Made by a program: the position numbers and the translations under genes | In this document: positions 26,889-36,450 of the stretch, piece after piece | How the letters are laid out: each line of letters begins with the position of its first letter | How positions within the stretch are numbered: the first letter of the stretch is position 1 | Notes under the pieces: model-generated | What the model was told of the DNA's origin: nothing | Database searches by the model: none | What the model saw: the letters and a program-made list of their open reading frames with translations, nothing else | NCBI RefSeq assembly: GCF_014336955.1 | Contig: NZ_QRAI01000004.1 | Coordinates: forward strand, 310,001 to 374,000 | Source: Saccharophagus sp. K07 | GTDB lineage: Bacteria; Pseudomonadota; Gammaproteobacteria; Pseudomonadales; Cellvibrionaceae | Length of the DNA: 64,000 nucleotides | Reading direction: 5' to 3'

Positions 26889-28244
26889 GTGAAGCGTAAA
26901 TATTTCGGTACCGACGGTATTCGTGGACGAGTAGGTCAGTCCCCCATCACCCCTGATTTTTTTCTCCATCTCGGATGGGCAGTCGGCAAGGTTCTGGCTG
27001 GCGAACAGCGGGGTGAAGCCAAGTCTCCTATGGTATTAATCGGCAAGGACACGCGCATATCAGGTTATATGTTTGAATCCGCTTTAGAAGCGGGTTTAAT
27101 CGCTGCCGGCGTTGATGTTGGGCTTTTGGGACCTATGCCAACGCCAGGTATCGCCTATCTCACCCGGACCTTTCAAGCCAGCGCCGGTATTGTTATCAGT
27201 GCCTCGCACAATCCTTATACGGATAACGGCATCAAATTATTTAGCACTGACGGCGGCAAGCTGAATGATGATATAGAGTCGGCAATAGAGGCTCAGCTCG
27301 ATCAGCCGATGATTACCGCAGAAAAGCTTGGCAAAGCGCGCCGAATCAGCGATGCGGAAGGCCGCTATATCGAATTTTGCAAAGGTAGCTTACCGTGGGG
27401 GTTTTCCTTGACGGGACTGTCCATTGTGGTCGACTGCGCTAACGGCGCTACCTATAAAGTCGCGCCTGAAGTATTCAAAGAATTGGGTGCGAGCGTTACC
27501 ACCATTGGCAACACGCCAGACGGCATCAACATTAATAAAGAATGCGGCTCTACCGATGTCGGAGCTCTGCAGGAAAAAGTCACTTCGCTGGGTGTTGATC
27601 TCGGCATAGCATTTGACGGCGACGGCGACCGGGTGATTTTTGTCGATCACACTGGTGTTACGGTCGACGGCGATGATTTGCTTTATATCATCGCGGCTCA
27701 CAAACACCTCCATGAAGGTGGTTGTACAGGAGTTGTCGGCACCTTGATGAGCAACTTTGGTTTTGAATTGGCGCTGAAAGAGCTCGGTATCCCATTTGCA
27801 CGCGCCAAAGTGGGCGACCGCTATGTGCTGGAGCTCATGAAGGAGCGCAACTGGATTTTGGGAGGTGAATCCTCCGGCCACATTGTCTGCGGAGATGCGA
27901 CCACAACAGGTGATGGAATCATTTCTGCTTTGCAGGTCTTACAGGCATTGCAGAAGGAGGGCAAATCGCTGTGCGAAATGCGGCAAAAAATTAACAAAAC
28001 TCCACAGTGCATGATCAATGTTCCGGTATCGAAGAAAATCGATCTGGACAGCAATCAAGGTGTACGTTCAGCGGTTGCACAAGTGGAAGAGAAATTGGAT
28101 GGCCGCGGCCGAGTTCTTCTGCGTGCTTCCGGCACCGAGCCGGTGATCAGAGTCATGGTTGAGGGCGAGCAGGGTGAGCTGGTCAGTGCATTGGCAAAAG
28201 AGCTGGCGGACTCAGTTCGCGAAGTTGTAAACGCCGCAGTTTAA
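26889..28244 (+). CDS. glmM: Phosphoglucosamine mutase
   Basis: 451 residues with a GTG start placed after GAGGAG. The phosphorylated catalytic serine is Ser106 in [12 protein letters not shown], the Mg-binding loop is FDGDGDR, and the sugar and phosphate loops GGESSGH and [11 protein letters not shown] are intact. It converts glucosamine-6-phosphate to glucosamine-1-phosphate for UDP-GlcNAc, feeding peptidoglycan and LPS. Order folP-glmM-tpiA-secG is as in pseudomonads. Confidence 0.97.
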   Translation: MKRKYFGTDGIRGRVGQSPITPDFFLHLGWAVGKVLAGEQRGEAKSPMVLIGKDTRISGYMFESALEAGLIAAGVDVGLLGPMPTPGIAYLTRTFQASAGIVISASHNPYTDNGIKLFSTDGGKLNDDIESAIEAQLDQPMITAEKLGKARRISDAEGRYIEFCKGSLPWGFSLTGLSIVVDCANGATYKVAPEVFKELGASVTTIGNTPDGININKECGSTDVGALQEKVTSLGVDLGIAFDGDGDRVIFVDHTGVTVDGDDLLYIIAAHKHLHEGGCTGVVGTLMSNFGFELALKELGIPFARAKVGDRYVLELMKERNWILGGESSGHIVCGDATTTGDGIISALQVLQALQKEGKSLCEMRQKINKTPQCMINVPVSKKIDLDSNQGVRSAVAQVEEKLDGRGRVLLRASGTEPVIRVMVEGEQGELVSALAKELADSVREVVNAAV

Positions 28245-28367
28245 ATAACTGCTTCGTAGGCATTGTCACAGGCCCTGTTCTCGGATACCATTTGCGCCCG
28301 TTTTGCCGAGGGCCTAAGTCGCTGTCAGATGGTGCTCCACGCTTCTGAGAAAGACTCTTAATTTCTT

Positions 28368-29108
28368 ATGCGACGCCAAATCGTCATCGGTAATTGGAAG
28401 CTTCATGGTGATCAGCAGTTTGTAGCAGAGCTGTTGCGGGAGCTGATGAACGGATGGATAGGAGTACACCAGGCAGAAGTTGTTGTGTGCCCATCCTTTG
28501 TTCATATGGATTTGGCTGGCAGGACCTTAGGTCATTCGAACATCATGTTGGGAGCGCAGGATGTCAGCCATTTCGCCGAGGGTGCATATACGGGCGATGT
28601 ATCTGCGAGCATGCTTCATGATCTCGGATGCCATTATGCTATTGTCGGCCATTCCGAGCGGCGCCGACACTACGGCGAAACCAATGAGCTGGTCGCAAAA
28701 AAATTTCAGGCCGCGCAAGATGCGAGGTTGGTTCCAATTCTTTGTGTTGGTGAAAGCGCAAAGGAGCGGGAACAAGGTATAACGTTGGAAGTTATCGGTC
28801 GCCAGCTGCAAGCGGTGGCAGATTATTGCGGGGCCGAGCGAATTGCTCGCGGTGTTATTGCATACGAGCCTTTGTGGGCCGTTGGCACTGGAAAAATCGC
28901 ATCGCCCGAGCAAGCGCAGGAAGTGCACGAATTTATCCGTCGAGGATTGGGTCCAGCCGGCGTGGTAACAAGGATCGTATATGGCGGAAGTGTTACGCCA
29001 TCGAACGCTCAATCAATGTTTGCAATGCCGGATATTGATGGGGCTCTGGTTGGAGGTGCCGCCCTGCGGGCGAGCGACTTTTTAGAAATATGCCGAGCTG
29101 CTGAATAG
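28368..29108 (+). CDS. tpiA: Triosephosphate isomerase
   Basis: 246 residues forming the TIM barrel. Active-site residues are Lys11 in GNWKLHGD (the family usually has GNWKMNG), His95 in IVGHSERR and Glu in AYEPLWAVGTG. Interconverts dihydroxyacetone phosphate and glyceraldehyde-3-phosphate. The Met-to-Leu and Asn-to-His change in the first motif is mild; the homologous Asn usually contacts substrate phosphate indirectly. Confidence 0.96.
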   Translation: MRRQIVIGNWKLHGDQQFVAELLRELMNGWIGVHQAEVVVCPSFVHMDLAGRTLGHSNIMLGAQDVSHFAEGAYTGDVSASMLHDLGCHYAIVGHSERRRHYGETNELVAKKFQAAQDARLVPILCVGESAKEREQGITLEVIGRQLQAVADYCGAERIARGVIAYEPLWAVGTGKIASPEQAQEVHEFIRRGLGPAGVVTRIVYGGSVTPSNAQSMFAMPDIDGALVGGAALRASDFLEICRAAE

Positions 29109-29131
29109 CGAGCTTGGTGAGAGACACTGAG

Positions 29132-29500
29132 ATGGAAAGTATTCTTCTGGTTGTTCACGTAATTGTTGCGCTGCTGATTATCGGTTTGATCATGTTGCAG
29201 CAAGGAAAAGGGGCCGAAATGGGGGCTTCTTTTGGTGCGGGAGCATCGCAGACGGTTTTTGGTGCGGTAGGTTCAGGTAACTTTTTCTCGCGCTTGACTG
29301 CTATTCTGGCAGCGGTGTTTTTTGTTACCAGTTTTGTGCTTGCTGTCATTGCGAATAATCGCGTAGAGCTTGACGATCGATTGATTCCTGAGCTGGAAAC
29401 CGTTACTGAAGTTCCTGCTGTGGTTACGCCGCCAGCATCAGAAGTTCCGGCTGCGCCAGCGCAAGAAAGCGGTGCGCAGGATAGTCCGATAGGCGAGTAA
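29132..29500 (+). CDS. secG: Protein translocase subunit SecG
   Basis: 122 residues from ATG 29132. Two membrane helices (LLVVHVIVALLIIGLIMLQ and LTAILAAVFFVTSFVLAVI) flank the cytoplasmic loop GKGAEMGASFGAGASQTVFG that is diagnostic of SecG. The Pro/Ala/Glu-rich C-terminal tail is typical of this lineage. It assists the SecYEG channel. An in-frame codon at 29114 lacks a ribosome site. Confidence 0.95.
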   Translation: MESILLVVHVIVALLIIGLIMLQQGKGAEMGASFGAGASQTVFGAVGSGNFFSRLTAILAAVFFVTSFVLAVIANNRVELDDRLIPELETVTEVPAVVTPPASEVPAAPAQESGAQDSPIGE

Positions 29501-29516
29501 GATTTTCAGTTAAATT

Positions 29517-29601
29517 GCCCAAGTGGTGGAATTGGTAGACACGCTATCTTGAGGGGGTAGTGGCGAAAGCTGTGCCGGTTCGAGTCCGGCCTTGGGCACC
29601 A
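29517..29601 (+). tRNA. tRNA-Leu (anticodon GAG)
   Basis: 85 bases including encoded CCA. Acceptor GCCCAAG / CTTGGGC, long class II variable arm, anticodon loop CTTGAGG. Reads CUC and CUU. Sits just after secG as in pseudomonads. Confidence 0.95.
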
Positions 29602-29630
29602 TATCCAATCCAGACGCAGTTGCTCTGGAG

Positions 29631-29658
29631 AAAAAGCCTTCAATCGAAGGCTTTTTTT
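29631..29658 (+). terminator. Terminator after tRNA-Leu
   Basis: Stem AAAAAGCCTTC / GAAGGCTTTTT with a short AATC loop and a T-run. It ends the secG-tRNA-Leu transcript before alr. Confidence 0.9.
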
Positions 29659-29753
29659 ATTTTTGGCGGATGTTTTTGTTTTTTCTTCCGTGAAGATTCA
29701 TATTGCTGGTTAAACTTGAAGTCGGTTGCCCACTGCTTCCGCTGCGAGGATTC

Positions 29754-30857
29754 ATGCATCAGTTTTCCGGCACTCTCAAAGTCAATCTATCTGCGCTCCG
29801 CCGTAATTGGCGATTCATGCGCGATTCTTTCACCGGTCAGCATTGCGGGGCAGTCGTCAAAGCCAATGCATACGGCCTCGGTGTAGCCCCCGTAACCCAG
29901 GCGCTGTACCGCGAAGGTTGCCGCCACTTTTTTGTGGCGACATTCGACGAGGCGCTGGAGGTCAAACGGCTGATCCCGGAAAAAGTCGATATTTTCGTTC
30001 TCCAAGGCTGTTATCCAGGAGCGGAACAAAACTTTATTGACGAAGAAATCATGCCGGTGATTTCTTCGTTTGCCATGCTGGAGCGGTGGATAAAGGTTTC
30101 TGCAGCAGGGCAGCGACGTTGCGCTTTAAAAATTAATACTGGAATGAATCGTCTCGGATTGACGGTTCCAGAATTTGTGGCCGCTTTGTGCGCAGATAGC
30201 GCGCTACTGTCTCGTGCGGGTGTCGAACTCTTGGTAAGTCATCTCGCGTGTGCTGATGAGCCTGCTCATCCGTTGAATCGTGTGCAGCTGTCCCGTTTCC
30301 GTGAGGCAGTTGCCGAAGCGCGCTTACACGAGCCATCCATTCGGGCTTCGCTGGCCAATTCTGCAGGAATACTGTTGGGCGAAGATTGGCATTTTAATGT
30401 GGCAAGACCGGGCATAGCCCTGTATGGCGGTTGCTGTGTGCCGCAGTTGCGCGGCCATTTATCGCCTGTCGCCAGTCTGCAACTGCCTGTGATGCAGATT
30501 CGGGATGTGCGAGCAGGTGAATCCATCGGATATGGAGGAGATTTTATTGCGCCCACGGACATGCGAATTGCCGTGGTGAGTGGCGGCTATGCCGATGGCA
30601 TCTTCCGCAGTTTTGTTGGTGGTTTGAAAGGTTGGTTTCATCAGGAGTTGCTGTCGGTTGGGCGTATATCGATGGATTCGTGTGCGTTTGATATCACTCA
30701 TCTCGCGCCTGAGTTGTCGCCAGAGTTGGGCGATTTGGTTGAAATTATTGGAGAGCATTGTCCGCTCGATGATCAGGCTTCTGCTGCGGGCACTATTAGC
30801 TACGAATTGTTGACGCGCCTTGGCGATCGCTTTCAGAAAGTCTATTTCGAAGAATAG
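29754..30857 (+). CDS. alr: Alanine racemase
   Basis: 367 residues from ATG 29754, five bases after GAGG. PLP lysine is Lys36 in AVVKANAYGLG and the opposing catalytic Tyr lies in ESIGYGGDF. The enzyme makes D-alanine for peptidoglycan. A longer frame beginning at 29703 adds 17 residues that match nothing in the family. The catabolic (dadX) or biosynthetic type cannot be told apart from sequence alone here. It is separated from the tRNA by a terminator. Confidence 0.94.
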   Translation: MHQFSGTLKVNLSALRRNWRFMRDSFTGQHCGAVVKANAYGLGVAPVTQALYREGCRHFFVATFDEALEVKRLIPEKVDIFVLQGCYPGAEQNFIDEEIMPVISSFAMLERWIKVSAAGQRRCALKINTGMNRLGLTVPEFVAALCADSALLSRAGVELLVSHLACADEPAHPLNRVQLSRFREAVAEARLHEPSIRASLANSAGILLGEDWHFNVARPGIALYGGCCVPQLRGHLSPVASLQLPVMQIRDVRAGESIGYGGDFIAPTDMRIAVVSGGYADGIFRSFVGGLKGWFHQELLSVGRISMDSCAFDITHLAPELSPELGDLVEIIGEHCPLDDQASAAGTISYELLTRLGDRFQKVYFEE

Positions 30858-30899
30858 AAATGTGTTTATGTTGATTGTTTTTTCGCAGAGTGTTTGTGC

Positions 30900-31862
30900 A
30901 TGGATCTAAAACTGCTGATCGAAATTTTGGCGGACGGCGAATTTCATTCTGGCGAAGCATTGGGCGAGCGTCTTGGAATAACCAGGGCTGCCGTCTGGAA
31001 GCGTTTACAGCATTTGATGTCGATGGATATCCCGGTAGAGACCAATAAAGGAAAGGGTTACCGAATTCTCGGCGGATTGGATCTTCTCAAGCTGGAGCAA
31101 ATCAAGGGTGATATAACGCCTTTGTCTCGCGCCCTGACGGGCAATTTTTATTTCTTCGAAGAAATTGACTCCACCAATAGCTTTTTGCTTGCGCACGGCG
31201 GGCACGGCGATGTGTGTTTTGCTGAACGGCAAACTGCAGGGCGCGGTCGGAGAGGAAGAGAGTGGTTCAGCCCCTACGGGCGGAATATTTATTTAAGTTT
31301 GCGTTGGCATGTCGATCAGGGAGTTGCTGCTTTAGAAGGCTTAAGTTTGGCCGTTGGCGTGTTGATCGCTGAAACGTTGGCTCAGTTCGGTGTCGATGAG
31401 GTCGAATTAAAGTGGCCCAACGACCTTCTTCATGATGGCCGCAAGCTGGGTGGTGTTTTAATTGAGGTTGGTGGCGATCTGACGGGCGAATGCGTGGTGG
31501 TCGTCGGCATTGGTTTGAATGTGACCATGGGTGATGCGCTGTCCGAAGATCGTATAAGCCAGCCATGGATTGATTTAAAGCGCCTGGGTTTTCATGGAAG
31601 CCGCAATAAATTAATTGCGGCTCTGATATCGGAGTTGCTGCCGGCATTTCGTTCATTCCCGAATATGGGGTTCGCCGCGTATCGCGACCGCTGGGAAAGT
31701 CGCTGCGCTTTTTTCAATAATCCTATTTCCGTGTTGTCGCCAACAGGCTCCGTTGATGGTCAGTTGTTGGGGGTGGACCCCCAAGGCGGTTTGCGGGTTT
31801 TGGTCGACGGAAACGAAGTTGTATTTGCAGGTGGCGAAATATCGCTGAGGAAGCGAGCGTGA
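30900..31862 (+). CDS. birA: Bifunctional biotin ligase / biotin operon repressor BirA
   Basis: 320 residues. The N-terminal winged helix (FHSGEALGERLGITRAAVWKRLQHL) binds DNA. The ligase domain has the biotinyl-AMP loop GRGRRGREWFSPYG, then LKWPNDLL with DGRKLGGVLIE. It attaches biotin to acetyl-CoA carboxylase and represses bio genes. ATG 30900 is preferred over TTG 30894. The stop codon overlaps the GTG of coaX. Confidence 0.96.
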   Translation: MDLKLLIEILADGEFHSGEALGERLGITRAAVWKRLQHLMSMDIPVETNKGKGYRILGGLDLLKLEQIKGDITPLSRALTGNFYFFEEIDSTNSFLLAHGGHGDVCFAERQTAGRGRRGREWFSPYGRNIYLSLRWHVDQGVAALEGLSLAVGVLIAETLAQFGVDEVELKWPNDLLHDGRKLGGVLIEVGGDLTGECVVVVGIGLNVTMGDALSEDRISQPWIDLKRLGFHGSRNKLIAALISELLPAFRSFPNMGFAAYRDRWESRCAFFNNPISVLSPTGSVDGQLLGVDPQGGLRVLVDGNEVVFAGGEISLRKRA

Positions 31863-32593
31863 TTATTGATGTGGATATTGGTAATACGCGTATTAAATGG
31901 CGATACGCTCAGCCAGGTGCATCGATTCAATTTCTTGACTTTCCGGATGCGGTACCGGCCGAGTGGTTAAATTTGCCATCCGGATCTCGTATTCGCCTGT
32001 CATCTGTTGTTGGTCCCGAAAAAACAACTTCTTTTGTGACGTTGATCAAGGCGTGCTGTGGCATAGATGCAGAAATTGCAGTTGTTAAAAGCCCTTTTGC
32101 AGGTGTGAATGTCGCATATGCGGAACCGTTGCGTTTAGGTGTAGATCGATGGTTGGCTCTTTTGGCTGGCCACCACTTTTCTCCAGGGCGAGACTTGGTA
32201 GTCGTGCATGGCGGAACTGCCTTGGTGGTGGATTTTTTGTCGTCTGACGGCAGGCATGTTGGTGGCTTTATAGCTCCTGGTGTGCGGACGGCGCTATCAG
32301 GTTTGTTGTCTTCCGCAGATGCTATCCGATTAGCAGATTCAACAGTCATGCGGCGCGATCAACCGGGTACAACTACACTGGAATGTATTCACGCCGGATT
32401 TTCTGCTCTATATGGAGGTTTTTTGCAGCAAATTGCGAAATCAGCCTCGGCTAACCTCGATCGGCCTCGCTGGATATTTGCTGGTGGTGACGGTGAATTT
32501 CTCGTTGGGCTCGGGTTTGAATTGTGGAAAGAAGAGTCTCCATTAGTGGTACCGGGTTTGGTAATGGATGGTTTGGCTATTGCGCTTCCTTAA
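31859..32593 (+). CDS. coaX: Type III pantothenate kinase, catalytic Asp replaced by His
   Basis: 244 residues; GTG start overlaps the birA stop by two bases. Family blocks: phosphate-binding DVDIGNTRIKW, the LGVDRWLALLAGH block, then VVVHGGTALVVDFL and GGFIAPGVRTALSGL. In the third block characterised enzymes have D-x-GTA (for example DLGTA in Pseudomonas), where that Asp acts as base. Here His117 takes its place, while Asp125 downstream is kept. The kinase catalyses the first CoA step. The birA-coaX-SPOR order matches Pseudomonas, so orthology is firm even if the active site is altered. Confidence 0.88.
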   Translation: MIIDVDIGNTRIKWRYAQPGASIQFLDFPDAVPAEWLNLPSGSRIRLSSVVGPEKTTSFVTLIKACCGIDAEIAVVKSPFAGVNVAYAEPLRLGVDRWLALLAGHHFSPGRDLVVVHGGTALVVDFLSSDGRHVGGFIAPGVRTALSGLLSSADAIRLADSTVMRRDQPGTTTLECIHAGFSALYGGFLQQIAKSASANLDRPRWIFAGGDGEFLVGLGFELWKEESPLVVPGLVMDGLAIALP

Positions 32594-32671
32594 AATGTCC
32601 TTCAGGACTGGGGCATTGCTTCGGTGATATATAACAATAACGGTTAAATTCCAGCTGGATTTGTTGCATCA

Positions 32672-33373
32672 ATGCGTTGGATTGTTTGGTTTCTTTTGGC
32701 TGCGAATGCGCTGTTGCTGATTTGGAGCACTTTGGTTGCTGCGCCGAAAAAAAAGCATTTGGACCGTCCGGTAACTGAAAATGTAATTGCTTCGGCGCCA
32801 GCCGAAACTATTTCGCTATTGAATGAACTCGACCCACAGCAAATGCTCCCTCGTGCACCGCCTGAGCCGCAAACTGATGCCCAATCCGTTTGTTTGATGG
32901 TTGGTCCTTTTGCCAATTCGCTTGAGGCGCGGCAATTTTCTGCTCGTTTAGCTGCGCTCGATGTGCAGTCGTTTGAGCATTCCGTGGATCTGCCGGCCGG
33001 GGAGGGATATTGGGTATATCTCGAGCCGCTGACCAATCGCGATGCTGCTCGGCGGCGTTTGGCAGAATTACAGGCGCGCGGTGTCGACAGTTACATCATT
33101 CCTAAAGGGGAGCTGGAAAATGGAATTTCCCTAGGTGTATTTACTCGGCGTGATCTGGCAGAAGCGCGTGTGCGTGAGTTGACTAAGCAGGGGCTTACTC
33201 CAAAACTGCAGAGCGTAGGCAGGTCTTATCGAGAAATCTGGGTGATGCTTGGGCAGGGAGAAGAATTCAAAATTGCAGAAACTGCGTGGCAGTCTCTCAT
33301 GCGCGAACACTTTTCTCTGCAGCAGCGACAAAATTTGTGCTCAGATGTTGCTTCTGCCAAAAACTTTCACTAG
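32672..33373 (+). CDS. SPOR-domain membrane protein
   Basis: 233 residues. One N-terminal membrane helix (IVWFLLAANALLLIWSTLV), a Pro-rich spacer, then a SPOR-like region (about 70-190) with CLMVGPFANSLEARQFSARL, GYWVYLEPLTNRDAARRRL and ISLGVFTRRDLAEARVREL. SPOR domains bind denuded glycan strands at division sites. An equivalent gene follows coaX in pseudomonads and its role is not defined. The ribosome site is weak. Confidence 0.8.
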   Translation: MRWIVWFLLAANALLLIWSTLVAAPKKKHLDRPVTENVIASAPAETISLLNELDPQQMLPRAPPEPQTDAQSVCLMVGPFANSLEARQFSARLAALDVQSFEHSVDLPAGEGYWVYLEPLTNRDAARRRLAELQARGVDSYIIPKGELENGISLGVFTRRDLAEARVRELTKQGLTPKLQSVGRSYREIWVMLGQGEEFKIAETAWQSLMREHFSLQQRQNLCSDVASAKNFH

Positions 33374-33376
33374 AAT
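33348..33376 (+). promoter_or_regulatory. Probable promoter of the tRNA-tuf cluster
   Basis: TTGCTT, 17-base spacer, TAGAAT, then a GC-rich discriminator CCCGCCTCC. The same -10 TAGAAT and GC-rich discriminator precede rpsL and rpsJ, a signature of stringently controlled promoters. The -35 is poor. Confidence 0.55.
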
Positions 33377-33448
33377 CCCGCCTCCACAAACGATGGCTCC
33401 GCCGAAAAGGGTGAAAGCCGGACAGTTTGGACGCTAAAAGCGTGAATT

Positions 33449-33524
33449 GCTGGCGTAGCTCAGTAGGTAGAGCAGCTGACTTGTAATCAGCCGGTCGGGG
33501 GTTCGATTCCTCTCGCCAGCTCCA
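33449..33524 (+). tRNA. tRNA-Thr (anticodon TGT)
   Basis: 76 bases with CCA. Acceptor GCTGGCG / CGCCAGC, anticodon loop CTTGTAA. First of four tRNAs before tuf. Confidence 0.95.
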
Positions 33525-33555
33525 GCTATCTAGCTGGCAAAAAAAGAAAAAATTC

Positions 33556-33639
33556 GCAGGGGTTCCCGAGTGGCCAAAGGGATCAGACTGTAAATCTGAC
33601 GCGCGAGCTTCGGTGGTTCGAATCCACCCCCCTGCACCA
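33556..33639 (+). tRNA. tRNA-Tyr (anticodon GTA)
   Basis: 84 bases with CCA, class II long variable arm. Acceptor GCAGGGG / CCCCTGC, anticodon loop CTGTAAA. Confidence 0.95.
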
Positions 33640-33712
33640 ATAAAGCCTGGATCGATCTTAAAGGTCTACCAGTCGTCATAAAAGCCGATTGCTTCTTATG
33701 ACCAAAAAGAAA

Positions 33713-33786
<74 letters not shown>

Positions 33787-33838
33787 GCCCATTTTGACTG
33801 TGCTCGGCTCCGCATAAGTCGAACGTGTAGTGGAACAA

Positions 33839-33914
<76 letters not shown>

Positions 33915-34009
33915 TTTTCTTTGGGTTGTCCAGAATTTGTATAAGGCGCTGGTGCTTCACCGGTGTCGTCAACTAAATGTGTTGAGTCTTAGTTAAAGAG
34001 GCGCTAGCG

Positions 34010-35203
34010 ATGGCAAAGGAAAAATTTGAACGCACGAAACCGCACGTGAACGTGGGTACGATTGGTCACGTAGACCATGGTAAAACCACTTTGACAGCGG
34101 CATTGACCCGCGTATGTGCGGACACCTGGGGCGGCACAGCAGTAACTTTCGATGGTATTGATGCGGCGCCAGAAGAAAAAGCGCGTGGTATTACCATTTC
34201 TACTGCACACGTTGAATACCAAAGCCCGGCTCGTCACTACGCCCACGTTGACTGCCCCGGACACGCTGACTACGTGAAAAACATGATCACCGGTGCTGCC
34301 CAGATGGACGGCGCGATCCTGGTTTGCTCTGCAGCTGACGGCCCGATGCCGCAAACTCGTGAGCACATTCTGCTGTCTCGTCAGGTAGGTGTACCTTACA
34401 TCGTAGTATTCCTGAACAAAGCAGACATGGTTGACGACCCTGAGTTGTTGGAACTGGTTGAAATGGAAGTTCGTGAACTTCTGTCCAACTACGACTTCCC
34501 AGGCGACGACACTCCGATCATCGTGGGTTCTGCGTTGATGGCATTGAATGGCCAAGACGACAACGGTCTGGGTACTTCAGCTGTACGCAAACTGGTTGAA
34601 ACTCTGGATGCTTACATCCCAGAGCCAGAGCGCGCAATCGACATGCCGTTCCTGATGCCGATCGAAGACGTATTCTCCATTTCCGGTCGCGGTACTGTAG
34701 TAACCGGTCGTGTAGAGCGCGGCATCATCAAAGTTGGTGAAGAGATTGAAATCGTTGGTATCAACCCAACCACCAAAACCACCTGTACTGGTGTAGAGAT
34801 GTTCCGCAAGCTGCTGGACGAAGGTCGTGCAGGTGAGAACATCGGTGTATTGTTGCGCGGTACCAAGCGTGACGAAGTTGAGCGTGGTCAAGTATTGGCT
34901 AAGCCGGGCACAATCAAGCCGCACACCAAATTCCAGTCAGAAGTTTACGTTCTGTCCAAAGAAGAAGGTGGTCGTCATACTCCATTCTTCAAAGGCTATC
35001 GTCCACAGTTCTACTTCCGTACTACGGACGTAACAGGTGCGTGCGAACTGCCAGAAGGTGTTGAGATGGTAATGCCAGGCGACAACATTCAGATGACAGT
35101 GACGTTGATTGCTCCGATTGCGATGGACGAAGGTCTGCGCTTTGCGATCCGCGAAGGCGGTCGTACAGTAGGTGCGGGCGTTGTTGCCAAAATCATCGAG
35201 TAA
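34010..35203 (+). CDS. tuf: Elongation factor Tu, copy 1
   Basis: 397 residues. G1 GHVDHGKT, G2 region RGITIS, G3 DCPGHADY, G4 NKADMVD; domains 2 and 3 complete. Delivers aminoacyl-tRNA to the ribosome. ATG start, whereas copy 2 at 50705 uses GTG; the two genes differ in the first and third codons and are then identical through the stop. It is cotranscribed with upstream tRNAs and ends in a strong terminator, the tRNA-tufB layout. Confidence 0.98.
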   Translation: MAKEKFERTKPHVNVGTIGHVDHGKTTLTAALTRVCADTWGGTAVTFDGIDAAPEEKARGITISTAHVEYQSPARHYAHVDCPGHADYVKNMITGAAQMDGAILVCSAADGPMPQTREHILLSRQVGVPYIVVFLNKADMVDDPELLELVEMEVRELLSNYDFPGDDTPIIVGSALMALNGQDDNGLGTSAVRKLVETLDAYIPEPERAIDMPFLMPIEDVFSISGRGTVVTGRVERGIIKVGEEIEIVGINPTTKTTCTGVEMFRKLLDEGRAGENIGVLLRGTKRDEVERGQVLAKPGTIKPHTKFQSEVYVLSKEEGGRHTPFFKGYRPQFYFRTTDVTGACELPEGVEMVMPGDNIQMTVTLIAPIAMDEGLRFAIREGGRTVGAGVVAKIIE

Positions 35204-35220
35204 TTTGCGTAAATCGGATG

Positions 35221-35252
35221 AAAAGGTTGGCTTGTTGAAGCCAACCTTTTTC
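35221..35252 (+). terminator. Terminator after tuf copy 1
   Basis: Stem AAAAGGTTGGCTT / AAGCCAACCTTTT with a GTTG loop and further T. It separates tuf from tRNA-Trp and secE. Confidence 0.9.
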
Positions 35253-35275
35253 TATTGCAAGGGAATGTTTAATAC

Positions 35276-35351
35276 AGGCCAGTAGTTCAGTTGGTAGAGC
35301 GTCGGTCTCCAAAACCGAATGTCGGGGGTTCGAGTCCCTCCTGGCCTGCCA
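35276..35351 (+). tRNA. tRNA-Trp (anticodon CCA)
   Basis: 76 bases with CCA. Acceptor AGGCCAG / CTGGCCT, anticodon loop TCTCCAA. Sits 27 bases before secE, as in most gammaproteobacteria. Confidence 0.95.
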
Positions 35352-35378
35352 AATTCAAAGGCATTTGTTGGTCAAGGC

Positions 35379-35750
35379 ATGAATTCGAAAGTTGAATCAG
35401 GTGAATACCGCTTAGACGGCTTGAAGTGGCTGGTTGTCTTTCTGTTGATTGGTGCTGGTGTATTTGCCAACAGCTTTTATCAAGATGAAATAAAGCTCCT
35501 TTATCGAGTTTTTGCGTTGATTGCTTTGGCTGGCGTTTGCTGTTTCATTGCATTTAATACAGCCAAAGGTAATGCAGCCTGGAATCTATTCAAAGACGCC
35601 CAGATTGAAGTTCGCAAAGTTGTTTGGCCGACAAATGCAGAAACCAATCAAACGACTTTGTTGGTAGCGGTAGTTGTCATTATTACCGCAATTATTTTGT
35701 GGATCTTGGACTGGGCAATTGGGCATTTGGCTAAATTGGTAATCGGCTAG
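35379..35750 (+). CDS. secE: Protein translocase subunit SecE
   Basis: 123 residues from ATG 35379. Three membrane helices as in E. coli SecE; the conserved amphipathic segment [26 protein letters not shown] precedes the last helix. Clamps SecY in the translocon. An in-frame start at 35319 falls inside tRNA-Trp and is rejected. Confidence 0.95.
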   Translation: MNSKVESGEYRLDGLKWLVVFLLIGAGVFANSFYQDEIKLLYRVFALIALAGVCCFIAFNTAKGNAAWNLFKDAQIEVRKVVWPTNAETNQTTLLVAVVVIITAIILWILDWAIGHLAKLVIG

Positions 35751-35758
35751 GGGATAAC

Positions 35759-36292
35759 ATGGCAAAACGTTGGTACGTTATTCATGCATACTCTGGCTAC
35801 GAGAAAAAAGTCGCGTCTGCATTAAAAGAAAGAATTCAACTGCACAATATGCAGGACCTTTTTGGTGAGGTGTTGGTCCCCACCGAAGAAGTTGTTGAAA
35901 TGAGAGGCGGTCAGAAGCGTAAATCTGAGCGCAAATTCTTCCCGGGTTATGTCCTGGTGCAGATGGAACTCAATGACGATACATGGCACTTGGTAAAAGA
36001 AACCCCTCGCGTGATGGGTTTCATCGGTGGCAAGGCGGATAAGCCTGCACCAATTACCGAAAAAGAGGCCCAGGCAATTCTTCAGCGAGTCGACGATTCA
36101 GCTGACAAGCCCAAGCCCAAAACTTTGTTTGAACCCGGCGAAATGGTCCGAGTCATCGACGGTCCTTTCAACGATTTTAATGGGGTTGTTGAAGAAGTTA
36201 ACTACGAGAAGAATCGTCTGCGTGTTGCAGTTCTGATTTTTGGTCGTTCAACTCCGGTTGAGCTCGAATTCAGCCAGGTTGAAAAAAGCTAA
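35759..36292 (+). CDS. nusG: Transcription termination/antitermination factor NusG
   Basis: 177 residues. N-terminal NGN domain ([20 protein letters not shown]) binds RNA polymerase; C-terminal KOW domain ([19 protein letters not shown]) contacts Rho or S10. Eight bases after secE, the usual secE-nusG pair. Confidence 0.97.
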   Translation: MAKRWYVIHAYSGYEKKVASALKERIQLHNMQDLFGEVLVPTEEVVEMRGGQKRKSERKFFPGYVLVQMELNDDTWHLVKETPRVMGFIGGKADKPAPITEKEAQAILQRVDDSADKPKPKTLFEPGEMVRVIDGPFNDFNGVVEEVNYEKNRLRVAVLIFGRSTPVELEFSQVEKS

Positions 36293-36317
36293 CTTCAGCT
36301 AAAAATGGCAAAAATTT

Positions 36318-36350
36318 AACCTTCACTGGCTCTGGCCAGCGGAGGTTTTT
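36318..36350 (+). terminator. Hairpin with T-run between nusG and rplK
   Basis: AACCT-TC-CTGGC pairs with GCCAG-GG-AGGTT (one mismatch, one wobble) and is followed by T5. It could end secE-nusG transcripts or attenuate read-through into rplK. Confidence 0.6.
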
Positions 36351-36393
36351 GTGTCTCTGCAGACCGAGTGTTTGTAGAGGGGGAGCCGACGAA

Positions 36394-36412
36394 CGACAGT
36401 CTGCCGCTGTCG
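36394..36412 (+). promoter_or_regulatory. Hairpin in rplK leader, possible L1 control site
   Basis: CGACAG / CTGTCG stem in the leader just before rplK. E. coli L1 represses its own operon by binding an rRNA mimic here; I cannot confirm the L1-specific internal loop. Confidence 0.35.
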
Positions 36413-36450
36413 GGAGGCGCTAACACCCATTCTTATGAGGATAGGTATTT

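Noticed and set aside
34004..34555. Minus-strand frame repeated identically opposite both tuf genes
   Set aside because: Its duplication follows from tuf identity; it is antisense to the G domain and has no independent support.
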